NCBI GenBank assembly: GCA_037179385.1
Contig: CM074195.1
Location: 28,600,222-28,664,221, forward strand
Direction: 5' to 3'
DNA: 64,000 bases
Origin: Holothuria scabra
Lineage: Eukaryota > Echinodermata > Holothuroidea > Aspidochirotida > Holothuriidae
Part shown: positions 11,472 to 23,400 of the stretch, piece after piece
Numbering within the stretch: position 1 is the stretch's first letter
How the letters are laid out: each line of letters opens with the position of its first letter
Position numbers and translations under genes: made by a program
Notes under the pieces: model-generated
What the model was told of the DNA's origin: nothing
What the model saw: the letters and a program-made list of their open reading frames with translations, nothing else
The model's database searches: none

Positions 11472-12743
11472 TTGACACTTAGCAAATTGCTGATTAGACC
11501 TAGTTGTTGATGGTGTGTATGCAGTAACTGGCATATTTTGATGCACTCTTTTTCATGTGTAATAATGAGTCTTAAATTGTACTTGTAGTCATTAAGAATT
11601 TAAGTGAGAGTCACTTCCACAATGTGCAGGTCTACTGGCCCTCTCTTAGGGTGACAAGTTTAATAGTACTCAGTGGACCTAAGTATTGGTAAGTAGCCAA
11701 CCTTAAGGAGAAAACAAATTCACCCCAGTTTGGATTTGTGGTTTGGAGATATAGCAGATGGTCTTCCATCTGTTACCCTGGAAAAACTTGAGCCTAAAAA
11801 GTTCCATCACAATGGGGGTTTTGTGAAAGTCATATCCATAATGTTCAGGTCTACATTGACCAACATTGCTTGTGCACCTTACGTGTTTTTTTTTTTTTTC
11901 TTGTTGCATTTAATAATTGGGCATGTGTTCCCCCGAGACAATTACAGCAAGAGCAGCAGTATCTTAAAATAAACATGATATACTTCGATGTAACCAGTGC
12001 AAAATGGGTGTGGTATGATCTCTACACTGATGGAGTTATATTCTGAAATTACATTTGTAATTTCCTTTGATTGTCAGTGACGAGTACCATTTTCTTATCA
12101 TGTTTTAACCACTAACCTTTCAGAATGGGTGGTACAGATCTCATGCAGCTTTAAATAATCTATTACGAAAGTGAGTGGTGTGACTTTGGAACCCTTTGAA
12201 CAGTTTTATTTTACTGTGGAAAAACAGCCAAACTTTTATTGAGGTGTCACTGTGTTTGTTGAGGTTTGTTGGAAGAGCCCCAAGTCAAAAGCCTTATCAA
12301 ACAGTTTATTGCTAATCTGATATGGTGCGCACTTCAGTTTTGCCTTATAAGTACTGTCATGTTTTCAGGGATTTTCTAAGTTTTACATGATATTTGCACA
12401 ACACAGAATATGTAGCTTAGCACACATACTGGGATTGTCTAAAGGGTTGAGCTTATCAATTGCCTCCTTATTTACCTTCTTCCCTCATTTTGATATTTTA
12501 ACTTTAACTTAGGATGGTAAGGGAGGATAGTTTGGGTGTAGACTGCCCTCTATTAGGAGAGGCCTGTATTTATTGCTGGCAGTTATGGTGTACATGTACA
12601 GTAAAGAAGGAGGCATTGGAGCTTGTCCAGTGTAAGTTTAAAGGTATTGTATTTTAGGTTTTTTGACATCTTCAGTCTGCAGTTTACCACTCCTCCATCC
12701 CTTTCCTATGGACGAATCCGATTAGTGCTTGTTTTTAGTAACT

Positions 12744-12933
12744 GTAGGCAGCCATTAGTGGGGTCCATCAGCCTTTAATCATCTTCATTTACTGTCTACT
12801 TGAATTTCAAATCCTCATATTCAGTGAAGTTGAGAAAATTAAGATACACTTTAGTGTACAACCATCCATGGAACAGGTAAGGAAGGAAATTTAAAAGATT
12901 AAAGGTGATGGACCCCAGTAATGGCAGACTAAA
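12744..12933. mobile_element. Foldback-type element, copy 1
   Basis: The left arm has GGGGTCCATCAGCCTTTAAT and the right arm ATTAAAGGTGATGGACCCC: roughly 36-bp imperfect inverted arms around a short centre. The right half is colinear, in inverse orientation, with the left half of 45811-46034. Confidence 0.6.
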
Positions 12934-13172
12934 ATCAGGCCATCACAATCTGTCCAGATCTGTCTATACATTTGTCACCTTCAAATCCATTGCCTCAACT
13001 TACCTCCCCATCACAAAGATCTGATTCATAAACCAAGCTAACAAGGTATTGGTAAACTAGTTAATTTTTTTTATAACTATAGCAACTGTGCAAGAAAATA
13101 TTCAATCCCCCACTTACCCCCACCCCACCCTCAATAGCATCCCACCTCATAGTCCTGTACTTTCTTCTGTAA

Positions 13173-13252
13173 CCTTCCCCTCCCTCGCTCCCTCCCTCCC
13201 TCTCTCCCTTCCCCCCTCCCTTCCTTCCTCCCTTTCTCCCTTCCTCCCTCCC
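13173..13252. repeat. CT-rich (CCCT/TTCC)n low-complexity tract
   Basis: About 80 bp of almost pure C/T on the plus strand, mostly CCCT and CCTT units. Confidence 0.9.
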
Positions 13253-13468
13253 AACACCACCCTTTCCATAGTATGGCTAATAAAATGTTTGTGACAACAT
13301 TGCCTCAACAATTAATCTGCATGCCATACTTGTGTTTCCCTGGCAGAAAGAAGGTCCCTGGTTTTTTTTTTGTTTTTTGTTTTTTTTGTTTTTTTGTTCT
13401 GTCACTTGGCAGTATTTTGATAATATAGTAAATGTGTTAAAGAAAGTTGCTGCAATTCAGCCCTAGTA

Positions 13469-13508
13469 ATTCATTAAAAGTCTGTTGAATTCATTAAAAG
13501 TCTGTTGA
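13469..13508. repeat. Perfect 20-bp tandem duplication
   Basis: ATTCATTAAAAGTCTGTTGA occurs twice head to tail with no difference, so the duplication is recent or has been copied. Confidence 0.95.
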
Positions 13509-16500
13509 AATAAGTAAATATTTTCTCTGGGCTTGTAAATGTTTTCCTTAAAATAACTGCTGACTTGCAAAAACATGCTTGAATTTATTGTAAACAATTG
13601 CCACTTACCATAACTAGAAGAACTCAGGAATGTCAAGTGTTTGTTTAACCTTAAAATCAAACAAAATATTGCCTTTTTTTGGCAGCTTTTGTATAGTATC
13701 TGAATAGCATTAAACAAACTAATTAAAGTGAAAATCTGTTATTTAGATTTTTTTTTTTTTTTTTTTTGAGGGGTAGACTAATTGAGGTACAATACCCAAA
13801 ATATTGTACATTGTACAGGTCTCTTGTTTTGAAGAATTTTAGCAAAGTTCAGTTGAGAAGTCTTAATAATTGTTTGCCTGTCATCTTTTTTTTTGTGTGT
13901 GCTGGGAAAAAAAAAACATTTATCCTTACATACATATGCATGTAGTTAAAAATTGTTGAAAAGTTCACAAAGAAAAAGTACCATTTTCCTATTTGTTGCA
14001 AAAAAGGGTACAGAACCTTTTGTTTTTTCCATTAAAAACACATGAATCCAATTAAACACTACAATTATAAGTATTCCTGATAACTTGTTCCAAGCTTGAA
14101 ATGCTTAAGCTTCTATCATTTCCTGATCAATGGATTTTTATCTCATGTTGACTTCCTGCCTAAAGTTAGCCAAAATATCTCAAAATGGCTTGGAAGCATG
14201 ATATCACCAGTATTTCACCAGCCTTCAGGCCTTAACACTTCACTTTTTCCCAAATAAGGTCAGGAAAACGTTTGACCACAATCAGAAAACCACAAGAGTA
14301 TCTACAGATAGGCAGGCAGTTAGAGAGTCAAGTTTATTGTCTCTGATTTTGTACCCTGGCCTTTTAGCGTCTCTGAAGAGATTTCATTACCAATGAAAAC
14401 AAGTAAAGCATCTGAAAATTGGAGCTCAGAACGATGGGGAGTGTTCAGTAGAGAGACAAAAATGACAGTAATTTAAAAAATCTCTCTTAGCAGAAGAGGA
14501 AGATGATGTTGAACTGGGGTGTGTAATACCTCACAGACATTTTTAAAGTGGAACTAAAAATACTGCTGTTGGACCAATTTTGTATTTTGACCAATCATCA
14601 CTGCCAATTGCCCCAGGTCTTTTAGACCTTCGGGGAAAGAAATCAGAAATGCTGTAAAATGTGAAGGAGATGACATGTGTGTGTTCCAGACTTAAACTGT
14701 GCACCATTTGCTTTTTTAAGCAATAAATTCCTGGCGGTGGAAAAACTAAATTGTTGAGATTCCAAATTCTATCCTCCACACTTCTCGTTTGATTATTTCT
14801 TGTTTTGGGGTTGTGTTCTTTGTGTGGCTGGTTACACAAATTTGTTCCATTTCACTTAGAGGCTGGAATTTCATTGGCAGCACTGCAGACCTTGGATACA
14901 AAGTAACCAGCGTATTTTAGATTGAATGTTGTATCTGAGCTAAGAACACTCCGCGGGGAGGTAGTTACGTCAAAGTGATAAGCTCAGCTCTTACAGTCTT
15001 AATCATTCTGAGCCGAGGTTGTGTCACCGACAAATAAGTTGGTTTGGTGTGGTAGTGAATTTAGTTTTCTGTTAAATGGATTGACGAATTGTTTCTGTGG
15101 TGTGTGTGTTCAGTAGGATATCTAGTGATAAACTTTTTGTGGAGTAACAGTGGAAGTAATGTTGCAACGTTTTTGGAAGAAGAGGATATCTGGTTTTTTG
15201 GACATATACCTTTTAAGATTGGGAGTTCTGTATTTAAGAGGAATGTTTATGAAGGATCATTATTTCATAATATTTTGAGATAAAAGTCAGAGAGGTTAGT
15301 GTTCTTCCTTTCTTTTCTTCCTTTCTTGAATTTTTTTTTATGTTATTACTTTTGTTATTTTCTGGAAAGGCTTGAAAATTTTCTGTGCTAAACAAAGGAA
15401 GAAGCTCATGAGCTTTGGGAGAAGAGGAGCTCAGTGTATCTCTCGTATAGCTCTTGAGTTAGATGTAAATGTGTGTGGTTACTCATATGAAAAAACTGTT
15501 TTTTTCAAATCGTTAACTTTTATAGCACTTATCAAATTCTATTACTCTATCATTCCTCTTCCCATATGTCACGCCCCCAAAAATTCATAATATGAGCCCC
15601 CCCCCCTCCAAAAAATTTAAGCTATAAGAAAAAAAAAAACTATTCCACAGTAGATATACAGAAGCAATGCATTTTTAAAGTCTTTCAGGCACAAAATCAG
15701 TGAAGCAAAAGTTAGCAGTACCATTTTTCTAATTCATGTTATACTTAATTCAGACAGAAAAAATTTCTGCATGTATCCCTTTAGGCCAGAAAATTGTTGT
15801 GTGACCTATCACTGACAGGGAATCTTTTAAAAGTCCCCCTTTAGGCCCAAAAAATTGTTTTTCGGAACTTTAAGAGCCGTCGCTATTGTGTGGTTGTTCC
15901 AGAGATAAAAGAACTTCTAGGAGTTTCATCAATCAAGATGGCTTAACTATTCATTAAATAATGATACATAAAATGTGGTTTCAACATTGTACATTTTCAT
16001 TGTTCTTCAAAGTTTTGCTACACTTTGATCTCATATTTCCTGTTTTTCATCATGCATTGTATTTTTTAGGTTGGTAGTGCGATATAAACATAATGAGGAC
16101 AAGAAGATATCATCTATGCCTACTTATAGTCATTATTTACATCCTTAATTTCAGAAAAACCAATGTTTTTATCTATTTGACCTCTAATTGAAGTACCCTT
16201 TATTTAACACTTCTGCAATTGGTTTCTAACAGTTGTAACCACAAGGACTGAACTCTTATGACTGGAAGTTTCATGGGGTTTGCTCTTTTTTGTAATAAAA
16301 AATTGTATAGCTTTTGATGCAAGCAGTATCAACAATAAAAATTACGGCCAAAATGTCAGAAAATAAGAAAGGCGTGGAATTTGCTCTCTTTGTTGTCAAC
16401 TTGTATAGCTTTTGTAAATTTTGATTGTGTTGTTATAAAATGACTCGGCAGTTAACCATAAATTGAATTTGCTTGTGCTTCCAATATAAACATCACTTGA

Positions 16501-17252
16501 TTCGTGAACCATATAGGCACACAAACATACAGTGTAGCACCTACAACGTCAGAAAACCAGTCAGGTGTGTAGTAACTTGTCTGCATTGTCACAAAATTTT
16601 GTGCAGTTTATTTAAATGGCTTAATGGCTTGCATTGTTACATCATGTGTCTGCAGAAATGATCACTTAATATTTCTAATTGTGCGGAAACTTGCCCTTTG
16701 ATAGGAAAAAGATCATGTTTACTTGTCAGTGGCAAATTAGCAGTCATTGTGATCTGACAGAAACCTAGCCCTGGTACACAAGTTTACATTGGGATGGTAA
16801 GTTGCCCTTGGTGTCTCTACCACCCACCTCCCTTGTGTAGGGGAAAGTAGGCTCCTCTTTATACATGTTTTTGTTAAGGTACTCACTCAATTTTAAGTTA
16901 GGGCGACTGCTCTCGCCCTTTACAAGAATGGTTTAAGGTGATTTCAAGTTTTAATATGATAGAGGGGTACTTATTCTAAGCATTTTGGTTAAGTTCACAT
17001 TGAAACCTGATCTGTGGGTCTCAAGATATAAGCAAGAAAACTTGTCATTATTTCAACAAAAAGTGAACTTGAAGCAAGCACATATTACATCATATTCACA
17101 CATTATTGTACATTCCTTCCTTCCTTTTTTTTTTTTTTCACTTAAGCCTTCTTTTCTCCTCAACTATTTCAGTTTATCAGAATGTGATTGCATAGGAGCA
17201 TGAGAACTTCAGAAGATTTGCATTCTCTCACATGGAGGTCTTATTAACTTAA

Positions 17253-17558
17253 AGGGCCCAATCTCTCACCCTAAAATACAATTTTGGTACGGGGGTACCG
17301 AAATTCTCAATTGGCTCAGCTCTTTGATTGGCAGCTAATTCAAACAGTGCAGAGTACCAAAGCTTATATATTACACAGCATGAATGGCACTGAGATTGTT
17401 TTGATTGTATAAATTGAGTTTTTCTATACATCACCTTGAAGCAATAAACTGAGATTGTATCTGGATGAGGATGAATTTTACACAATTGTGGGGGAAGGGG
17501 GAGCTTCAGTAAGAAGGTTGGGAGAATTGGTACTGTTTGGGGTGAGAGAACTGGGCCT
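17253..17558 (+). mobile_element. TTAA-MITE family A, full-length copy (reference)
   Basis: Exactly flanked by TTAA at 17249-17252 and 17559-17562. Ends AGGGCCCAATCTCTCACCC and GGGTGAGAGAACTGGGCCT are imperfect inverted repeats of about 19 bp. 306 bp, no coding capacity. TTAA duplication is the signature of piggyBac-like and some other superfamilies. Confidence 0.85.
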
Positions 17559-17793
17559 TTAAGGGTCAACACAAAGTCTGACAAAACAAAAGGAAACCAA
17601 TTACTCCTTGTCAATGTGAGGAAGTGATATAACCTCTGTTGCTCTCAAGCTCACTTTGGACCACAAATCTAGTAACTCCATTTTCTGATATGGCAAGAAA
17701 CACATGTCCAATTGATTGGAAATTTCACCGCAATGTACATTTGGTTCTTCTTTCACATGTGAAAATTAAATTTTTGCTTTACTTTCCCTTTAA

Positions 17794-18056
17794 AGGGAAT
17801 GTGCAGTAGTTGCCTTAATTTGATTTATTGTGGTAAACTGTCCTGTTCCCTTATTGGCTCTTGAGAATCATGTGACAAATATTTTCTCCTCAGTTGTAAA
17901 ATATGCAAGGAATAAACTGCTTTGTTTGCCTTGAATACATGCAACATTATATTCCTAAAAAATTATGATATCTGCTCGGAAGAGGTTTCATAACAAAATT
18001 GTGAGATTTAGCTCTTCCTTCAAGATAAGCTTTTGGGGAACTATACTCTTGCCCTC
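17794..18056 (+). mobile_element. TTAA-MITE family B copy
   Basis: TTAA at 17790-17793 on the left; the right flank has decayed. Contains TTGGCTCTTGAGAATCATGT, TTTTCTCCTCAGTTGTAAAA and GTGAGATTTAGCTCTTCC of the family core. Confidence 0.75.
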
Positions 18057-18059
18057 TTA

Positions 18060-19164
18060 CAGCCTAATATGCATTTCTATGACTGGTCAACTTTTTAACT
18101 GAAAACAATCATTGTAGATTGATCATTTGAGCAGTTGTGTAACTTGCCCATCTACCAGCAAGGATTATTTTAAATATTTATGGCTGTATGGCCGGGGGAC
18201 ATGGAGCTACTAGTGGGATATTTTCATGACATGGGCTTGGCTTGTGCTGTCATGGAAACAGGAGAACTTGTGTGTGCAGGAACAGGAGTCTGTGCAAAGG
18301 TACAGGGAAGGGTCTCTATAGCTTGTTAGAGGTGCTGTAAAGGGGCAGTATATGTATTGTCAAGGGAGAAGGGGTATTTACCCTGGCTACATTCTTAGCA
18401 TCTATTGCAACATTTGTGAGAATTATCTATATAAAAACTGACCTCTTGCAAAAAAAGGGGGGGGTAAGGGTTTTGTTGGTGTAAACATCAAGTTAAAGAG
18501 GACAAACTCACTGTTTGCAAAGAAGTTAGAAAATGGCCTGATAAATAATGTAGGTAACCTTAGGATTTATTTACACAGGTACATACTGACAGATATACTG
18601 GACCTTAAAGAAGTAAACTTCAGAGCTGGATGCTATTATATATTCTGCTGTCCTACATTACTGTCCAATTCCATTTATTCCAAACATAATTTTTTTCTCA
18701 CTAATCCTCAGTTACTCCTTCTGGAATTCTTTAAAAACTGAGACAATTAAAAGAAAACAGTTCATTGAATGATTTAACGGACAGTCAACGATGTCTGCAT
18801 CTTGCCATTAATACCTGGAAGATCGTTCATTCAATGTGGGACGACGTAATTGTTTTGATTTTAGACACATTCAAAGGAAGTGCAAGGTCAACAGGTCAGA
18901 GCTATTTTTCATGAAATGTGCACCCAAGTTTTGAAGAGAATAAAGAGAAATGTGCAAATCTTCACCAATTGCTTTGAAGAACTCTCAAATTTTGTAGATC
19001 TGTTCCTCAATTTAAAATCATGTGATGGTTCTTCGGTCTATATCATGAACAAAGGTGTAAAGGAATTAATATGCCACTTACACGATTGATCTTTAAATTT
19101 GTTTGAAGACCAATTTGTGGACTTAGCAGTTAATCTTTCATTTTGTTTCTTCTTTCATTTTCAG
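18060..19164. other. Non-coding DNA just upstream of the start-codon exon
   Basis: No promoter signature is clear. The last 30 bases form the pyrimidine tract and acceptor of the start-codon exon, so this stretch is probably intronic sequence of an upstream 5' UTR intron. Confidence 0.45.
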
Positions 19165-19253
19165 AGTATATGTGAGAGGAACTGATTTTATGGCATAGGA
19201 CATCACCCAGATGCAGCTGACTACAAAAAGGGACAGTGCTGAACAATAGCAAT
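19165..19253 (+). other. CASZ1: 5' UTR part of the start-codon exon
   Basis: A long pyrimidine tract ending in TTTTCAG at 19164 is a strong splice acceptor, so this exon continues from an unseen upstream exon. The chosen start is the ATG at 19254: an in-frame TGA at 19218-19220 closes the frame upstream and there is no in-frame ATG between them. An out-of-frame ATG at 19211 precedes it, so a short upstream ORF is possible. The transcription start was not located. Confidence 0.7.
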
Positions 19254-20418
19254 ATGTCCAAAACGAAAGTTAAACTGGATGCTATCTGTGCTAAGCTGAA
19301 GAAGAGCCTAGCACAACCAGATGAAATAACTGTGAATGGAGGAGTCCAGATGGACCCAGAGGAATCCCCACACGAATCCTTTACATCATCCGAATGTCTT
19401 TCTGAGAACCAGGTCCTGAAGCCTAACATTTCAAATGGACATGACGAAGGCAATAATAGGGAGGGATCTGACCGGCTATGGACAGTCATCGGTGCTGAAG
19501 TGAATGGTGCAGCAATGGATGGTGATGCAGATAGTATACCATCTTCCAGGGCTAGTACCCCTACCCATTGCAATAATAATCCTTCTTCTATGAGGGTTCT
19601 AACAGGGGCAAGCCGTCGAAAGTCAAAGAGGAAAGTGTCACGTGTTGACCCTTCTACTTTTGATGGTAGTAGCCCTATGGCCTTGCAGGATGATAGCAGT
19701 GATGAGGTGGCCTTGGGCAGTAATGACCTTAATAAATCTAACAATTCAATAGCTTCCTTTTCACATGGAGCTACTCAGGGAGAATATAATGAACTATCTA
19801 TGCATAATGCGAACTGTTACCCAGAGGACAGTCCTACGCTCGATGAAGAGACACCCCAGGACCTCTCAGTACATGTGGTGACCCCTGACAAAGTTTATTC
19901 AGATAGGGAGGCACCACCGAGGAGTACAAAAACCTTTGGCAAAGATTCATATGACCCTTTAGCAATAGCTAACTTTGCTGAAAGAAGTGAGGGTCTGGAG
20001 GAGTCAGATTTACTCATTGATGAAGATGACAGCCAAGAAGAGGTAGAGGCATTAGAGGAGGAGCAGGAGATAGAATTAGAAACTAAATCCACAAGAAACA
20101 AGGACAATTTAATGGCCATAAAACCAGAGGAATCCTACCCCTCAGAACCCGAAGATTTGAGCATGCCAAAGGTATCACCTCAAGTAAGAAAGAGTGACAT
20201 TTCTGGAACCGCGGAGATCAGCAAGGAGGATGGGAGCCCTCTTCAGGATGAGGTGGGGTCTTTGAACAACAATAAAGTAAAAGGGGATGTCATGTATGAC
20301 ACAGCAGCTGTCAGGGAGTATGCAGCCAACACCATGAAGGAATTTCTGGGGATGTATGGCTATGAAGAAGAGCAAAGGTCAGAGAGGGATGATGTGAGGT
20401 TGGACAACTTTGCATTTG
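19254..20418 (+). CDS. CASZ1: CASZ1 coding exon 1 (residues 1-388 plus first base of 389)
   Basis: Encodes the N-terminal regulatory region and no zinc finger. In order: LDAICAKL (8-15), the hallmark castor N-terminal motif; a basic RRKSKRK patch (121-127); PQDLS (201-205); an acidic run rich in Asp and Glu (about 247-276); PEDLS (299-303); and the conserved block [16 protein letters not shown] (355-370), which corresponds to DYAASTMTEFLGMFGY in human CASZ1. The two PxDLS motifs fit the CtBP-binding consensus. Ends at donor GTAAGC, phase 1. The long opposite-strand reading frame over this exon (19130-19744) is a by-product of its composition. Confidence 0.93.
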
Positions 20419-23400
20419 GTAAGCATCACTTTTAAACTCTTTGATGAAAATCTTTCATTTGCATTGCTTGAACACTCACCTTGAACGATCCTTAATAAGT
20501 ACAGTACTTGGCAATAAGAGATTAGAGATTCCATACCAAGAGTTTGCAAAATTAGGGGCAAAGGTGGACTTACAAATCCTTAGGCTCTGTATCTCAGTGT
20601 AAGTGTACTTTGTCTAACTCGGTGGCACTAAATAACACATTCGTGTTGGTGTGTCATTAACTCCCATAACTACCTCAGTGTAAGTGTAGTTTCATAATTT
20701 ATTGTCAGTAATTTAGAAAAAATCAGACCATGGTCACAATCAATTCATCTGAGCTATTCTTTTATAAAACAAAAAAAAGCAAAAGCTGCATTGTTTTCAA
20801 AGTAACTAGTTTGAGACAGTTTTTAAAGTAAATTAATATTGTGCATCAATTTGTATGTAGTGAACAACTCTCTTAGTAAGTGCTGTTTGTTACAAAAAAT
20901 GTCTGAAAACTTCATCATTTCTAGAACTAGACTGTACTGTTCTGCTGGATGAGTAGTGGCTATTATCTGAAAAAAGTGGAAATGCAGTCAGCCTTACTCA
21001 AAGGAGTGTGCTAGACTGTCCTGTTTCATGATTAGCTCTTGAAAGTCATGTGACAACATTTTTTTCTCCTTCAGTGTGAAATTTATTAGGAGTAATTGCT
21101 TGTTTTACCTTGAATATGCAATACTGAAAATATTATGAGGTTTAGCTGTTGCTTCAAAGAAAGTTTGGGATGGCTGTTCTTGCTCTCTCATTAAATGTTG
21201 TGCATGACATTTGTCATAAGTTATACATGATTGCAGGCATCAAGTTTTATGTCACTCCTCACTACCTCCTATTCATGTGTCGTTATTGCCAGCTGTAATC
21301 GTCTGGCAAAAAGTAATACCACCTCTGTAACTCCTAGCTACCTATAGGTGGCACTTGATACCCTCAAATAACTTCCTCCTTTTTCACTTTTGCCCCATCG
21401 TCTTAACCCCTTCGTTGAAGTTAGAATTCATACATCCTCAGCCTGGAGGGTCATGAATGGTTTCTCTCTCTTTTCCTTTTTTTGGATGGAGTTTTTTTTT
21501 TGGGGGGTGGGGAGGGCCCCAGGGTTCAGAGATATGTTTTCTAATAAAGAAAATGAAATGGGGGCAGAGGCAGTGAAAAAAGAAATAAGAGAAAGTCTTC
21601 AGGACTAATTGATTATAATAAGCCTTTAAAATCCATCAGCAGAACAGAAATTTGTTCCTGTAGACAAATGTGTTGGACTTGTTTTCCTTTCTCTCACTTC
21701 TTCATCTTTTGAAATCAATTTTCTGTGGAGACCATTTTCTTTGTCAGTTGAAAATGCACATTGACTACTGTTCAGCAGTCACTCCCACTACTGTAGATAG
21801 AATTATCAGGCTTTCTCTCTTGATATTTTTTTAGGGGGGGGAGGGGAGCAGTGATTTTGTGCAATAAATTCTCAAGGTATGTTTTAAAATAATATAGAAT
21901 CCACCATATGAAGACACAGTAAATCTACCTCCTTACCTGGAACTATTTACATGGACAGGCAAGCTTGCAAGGAGGGCCTCTCCAGTTGACCTCTGCCTGG
22001 CAGAGGTCACCAGGAGCCACTGTGCTATTAAAGCTTGCCATGGACTTATGCAGGGTCAATGGGGATTACGAAGTGTAAATAGGAGGTAAGTGTCGGGGCT
22101 TATAGATTCCCAAACTAAACACCATGAGCCACTTCTGTGGAAATTTGGGTGGCTTTTATTCTTGTCTTTTCAGTTCTTTCATATTTAAAAAGTTACAAAA
22201 GACAGGTTTAATATAGCCATATGTTCTGGAATACAAGCCAAGGCCAGTCCATATATGAACGTCTCCACCCAATCTAATGTCTTGCAATGATTTGTTTCCT
22301 TGGGTGCTTTAATGAGTTTTTGTCAGTTTTTTTTTTTTCTTCTTCTTTTCCGGAACAAAGTTCAGGTGTTCTAAGAAAACAATTGTCATCAAAAATTGTG
22401 GTTTTCTTTGTTTATTTTGAAAAAAGCCATAAAAAACTGTCCAAGTTGCTTCCTAACAAAAAATGTCACTAAAAACAGAGTTCATATAATGTCATTACTC
22501 TTTAGCATTTGCAAATACCATTAATATTTTTAAGTAAGGAACAATATATAAATTTTTCAAAAAATGATACTGAGACGATGGTACTGAGTTCCAAACAATG
22601 AAATTATACATCACATTTTTTTTTTATTTTATTTTACAAATATATATGACTTAAGTACCAGCATAAGCAAGTAAGTCTTCTCTTTTTATTACACTATCAT
22701 TTCTTGATCCAGAAATAACTATTGCTGTAGGTCTACAACACTCAACATACTTCCTGTAGGAATCTGAGAAAACATATTAGTTACATAAGGAGACTGACTG
22801 CACTGCAGATTCTAAATATTGTATGAGTAACACTTAAACCAACTTGTTTGCTGAACCAAAAATGGAAATATTAGATAAATATGTGTTGGTTAAGCAGACT
22901 TGGCAAAAATCTGAAAACTGCAGCCAGGTAATATGTGGTGACGTATTTGTTTATAATAATACACAGATTTGTGAGAAATAGTCCTTACCCTGTTTAATGC
23001 ACCCACTGTACTGGTTATGCATGTAATCTTCCAAGTCCTTGCAAATCTGTATACATAAGCACAGTGTCTGGGTGCTTTCTCATTCTCTCTCTTTCTTGTC
23101 AAGTGTGAAAGGCTTTTCATAGAATAGAGAGATATAAACATAATTGTGCCTAGTTTACAAGGGGTAAAAGGATTGAGTAGTCACCCTTTAATACCTTACC
23201 AAGATGAAGTGTAGCATCAAAAGGTCTACATCTTTTGTTGTCAATCAAAGGGATGTCTATCCCCTCCCCCCTTAAACACACACACACCCACAACCTATCT
23301 GCAGAAATGAAAAACACCAATAAACCTGGGATGGCCAGTCTGCCTTTTATAATCCCACACATCTTTTCTTTATCTATGATCATTTTAAAAGGTAAACCAA

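Larger units (their letters stand above)
11476..17240. other. Non-coding DNA between MITE copies
   Basis: Holds an inverted-repeat element (12744-12933), a CT-rich tract (13173-13252), a 20-bp tandem duplication (13469-13508) and T-runs (near 13749). A CpG-containing unique patch at 14945-15030 includes TTACGTCA and GATAAG words. No coding exon recognised. Confidence 0.5.

Noticed and set aside
19130..19744. A 204-codon reading frame on the minus strand over CASZ1 exon 1
   Set aside because: It lies opposite a well-supported coding exon, shows no domain or family similarity, and its low-complexity Ser/Leu content is what the complement of the coding strand gives.
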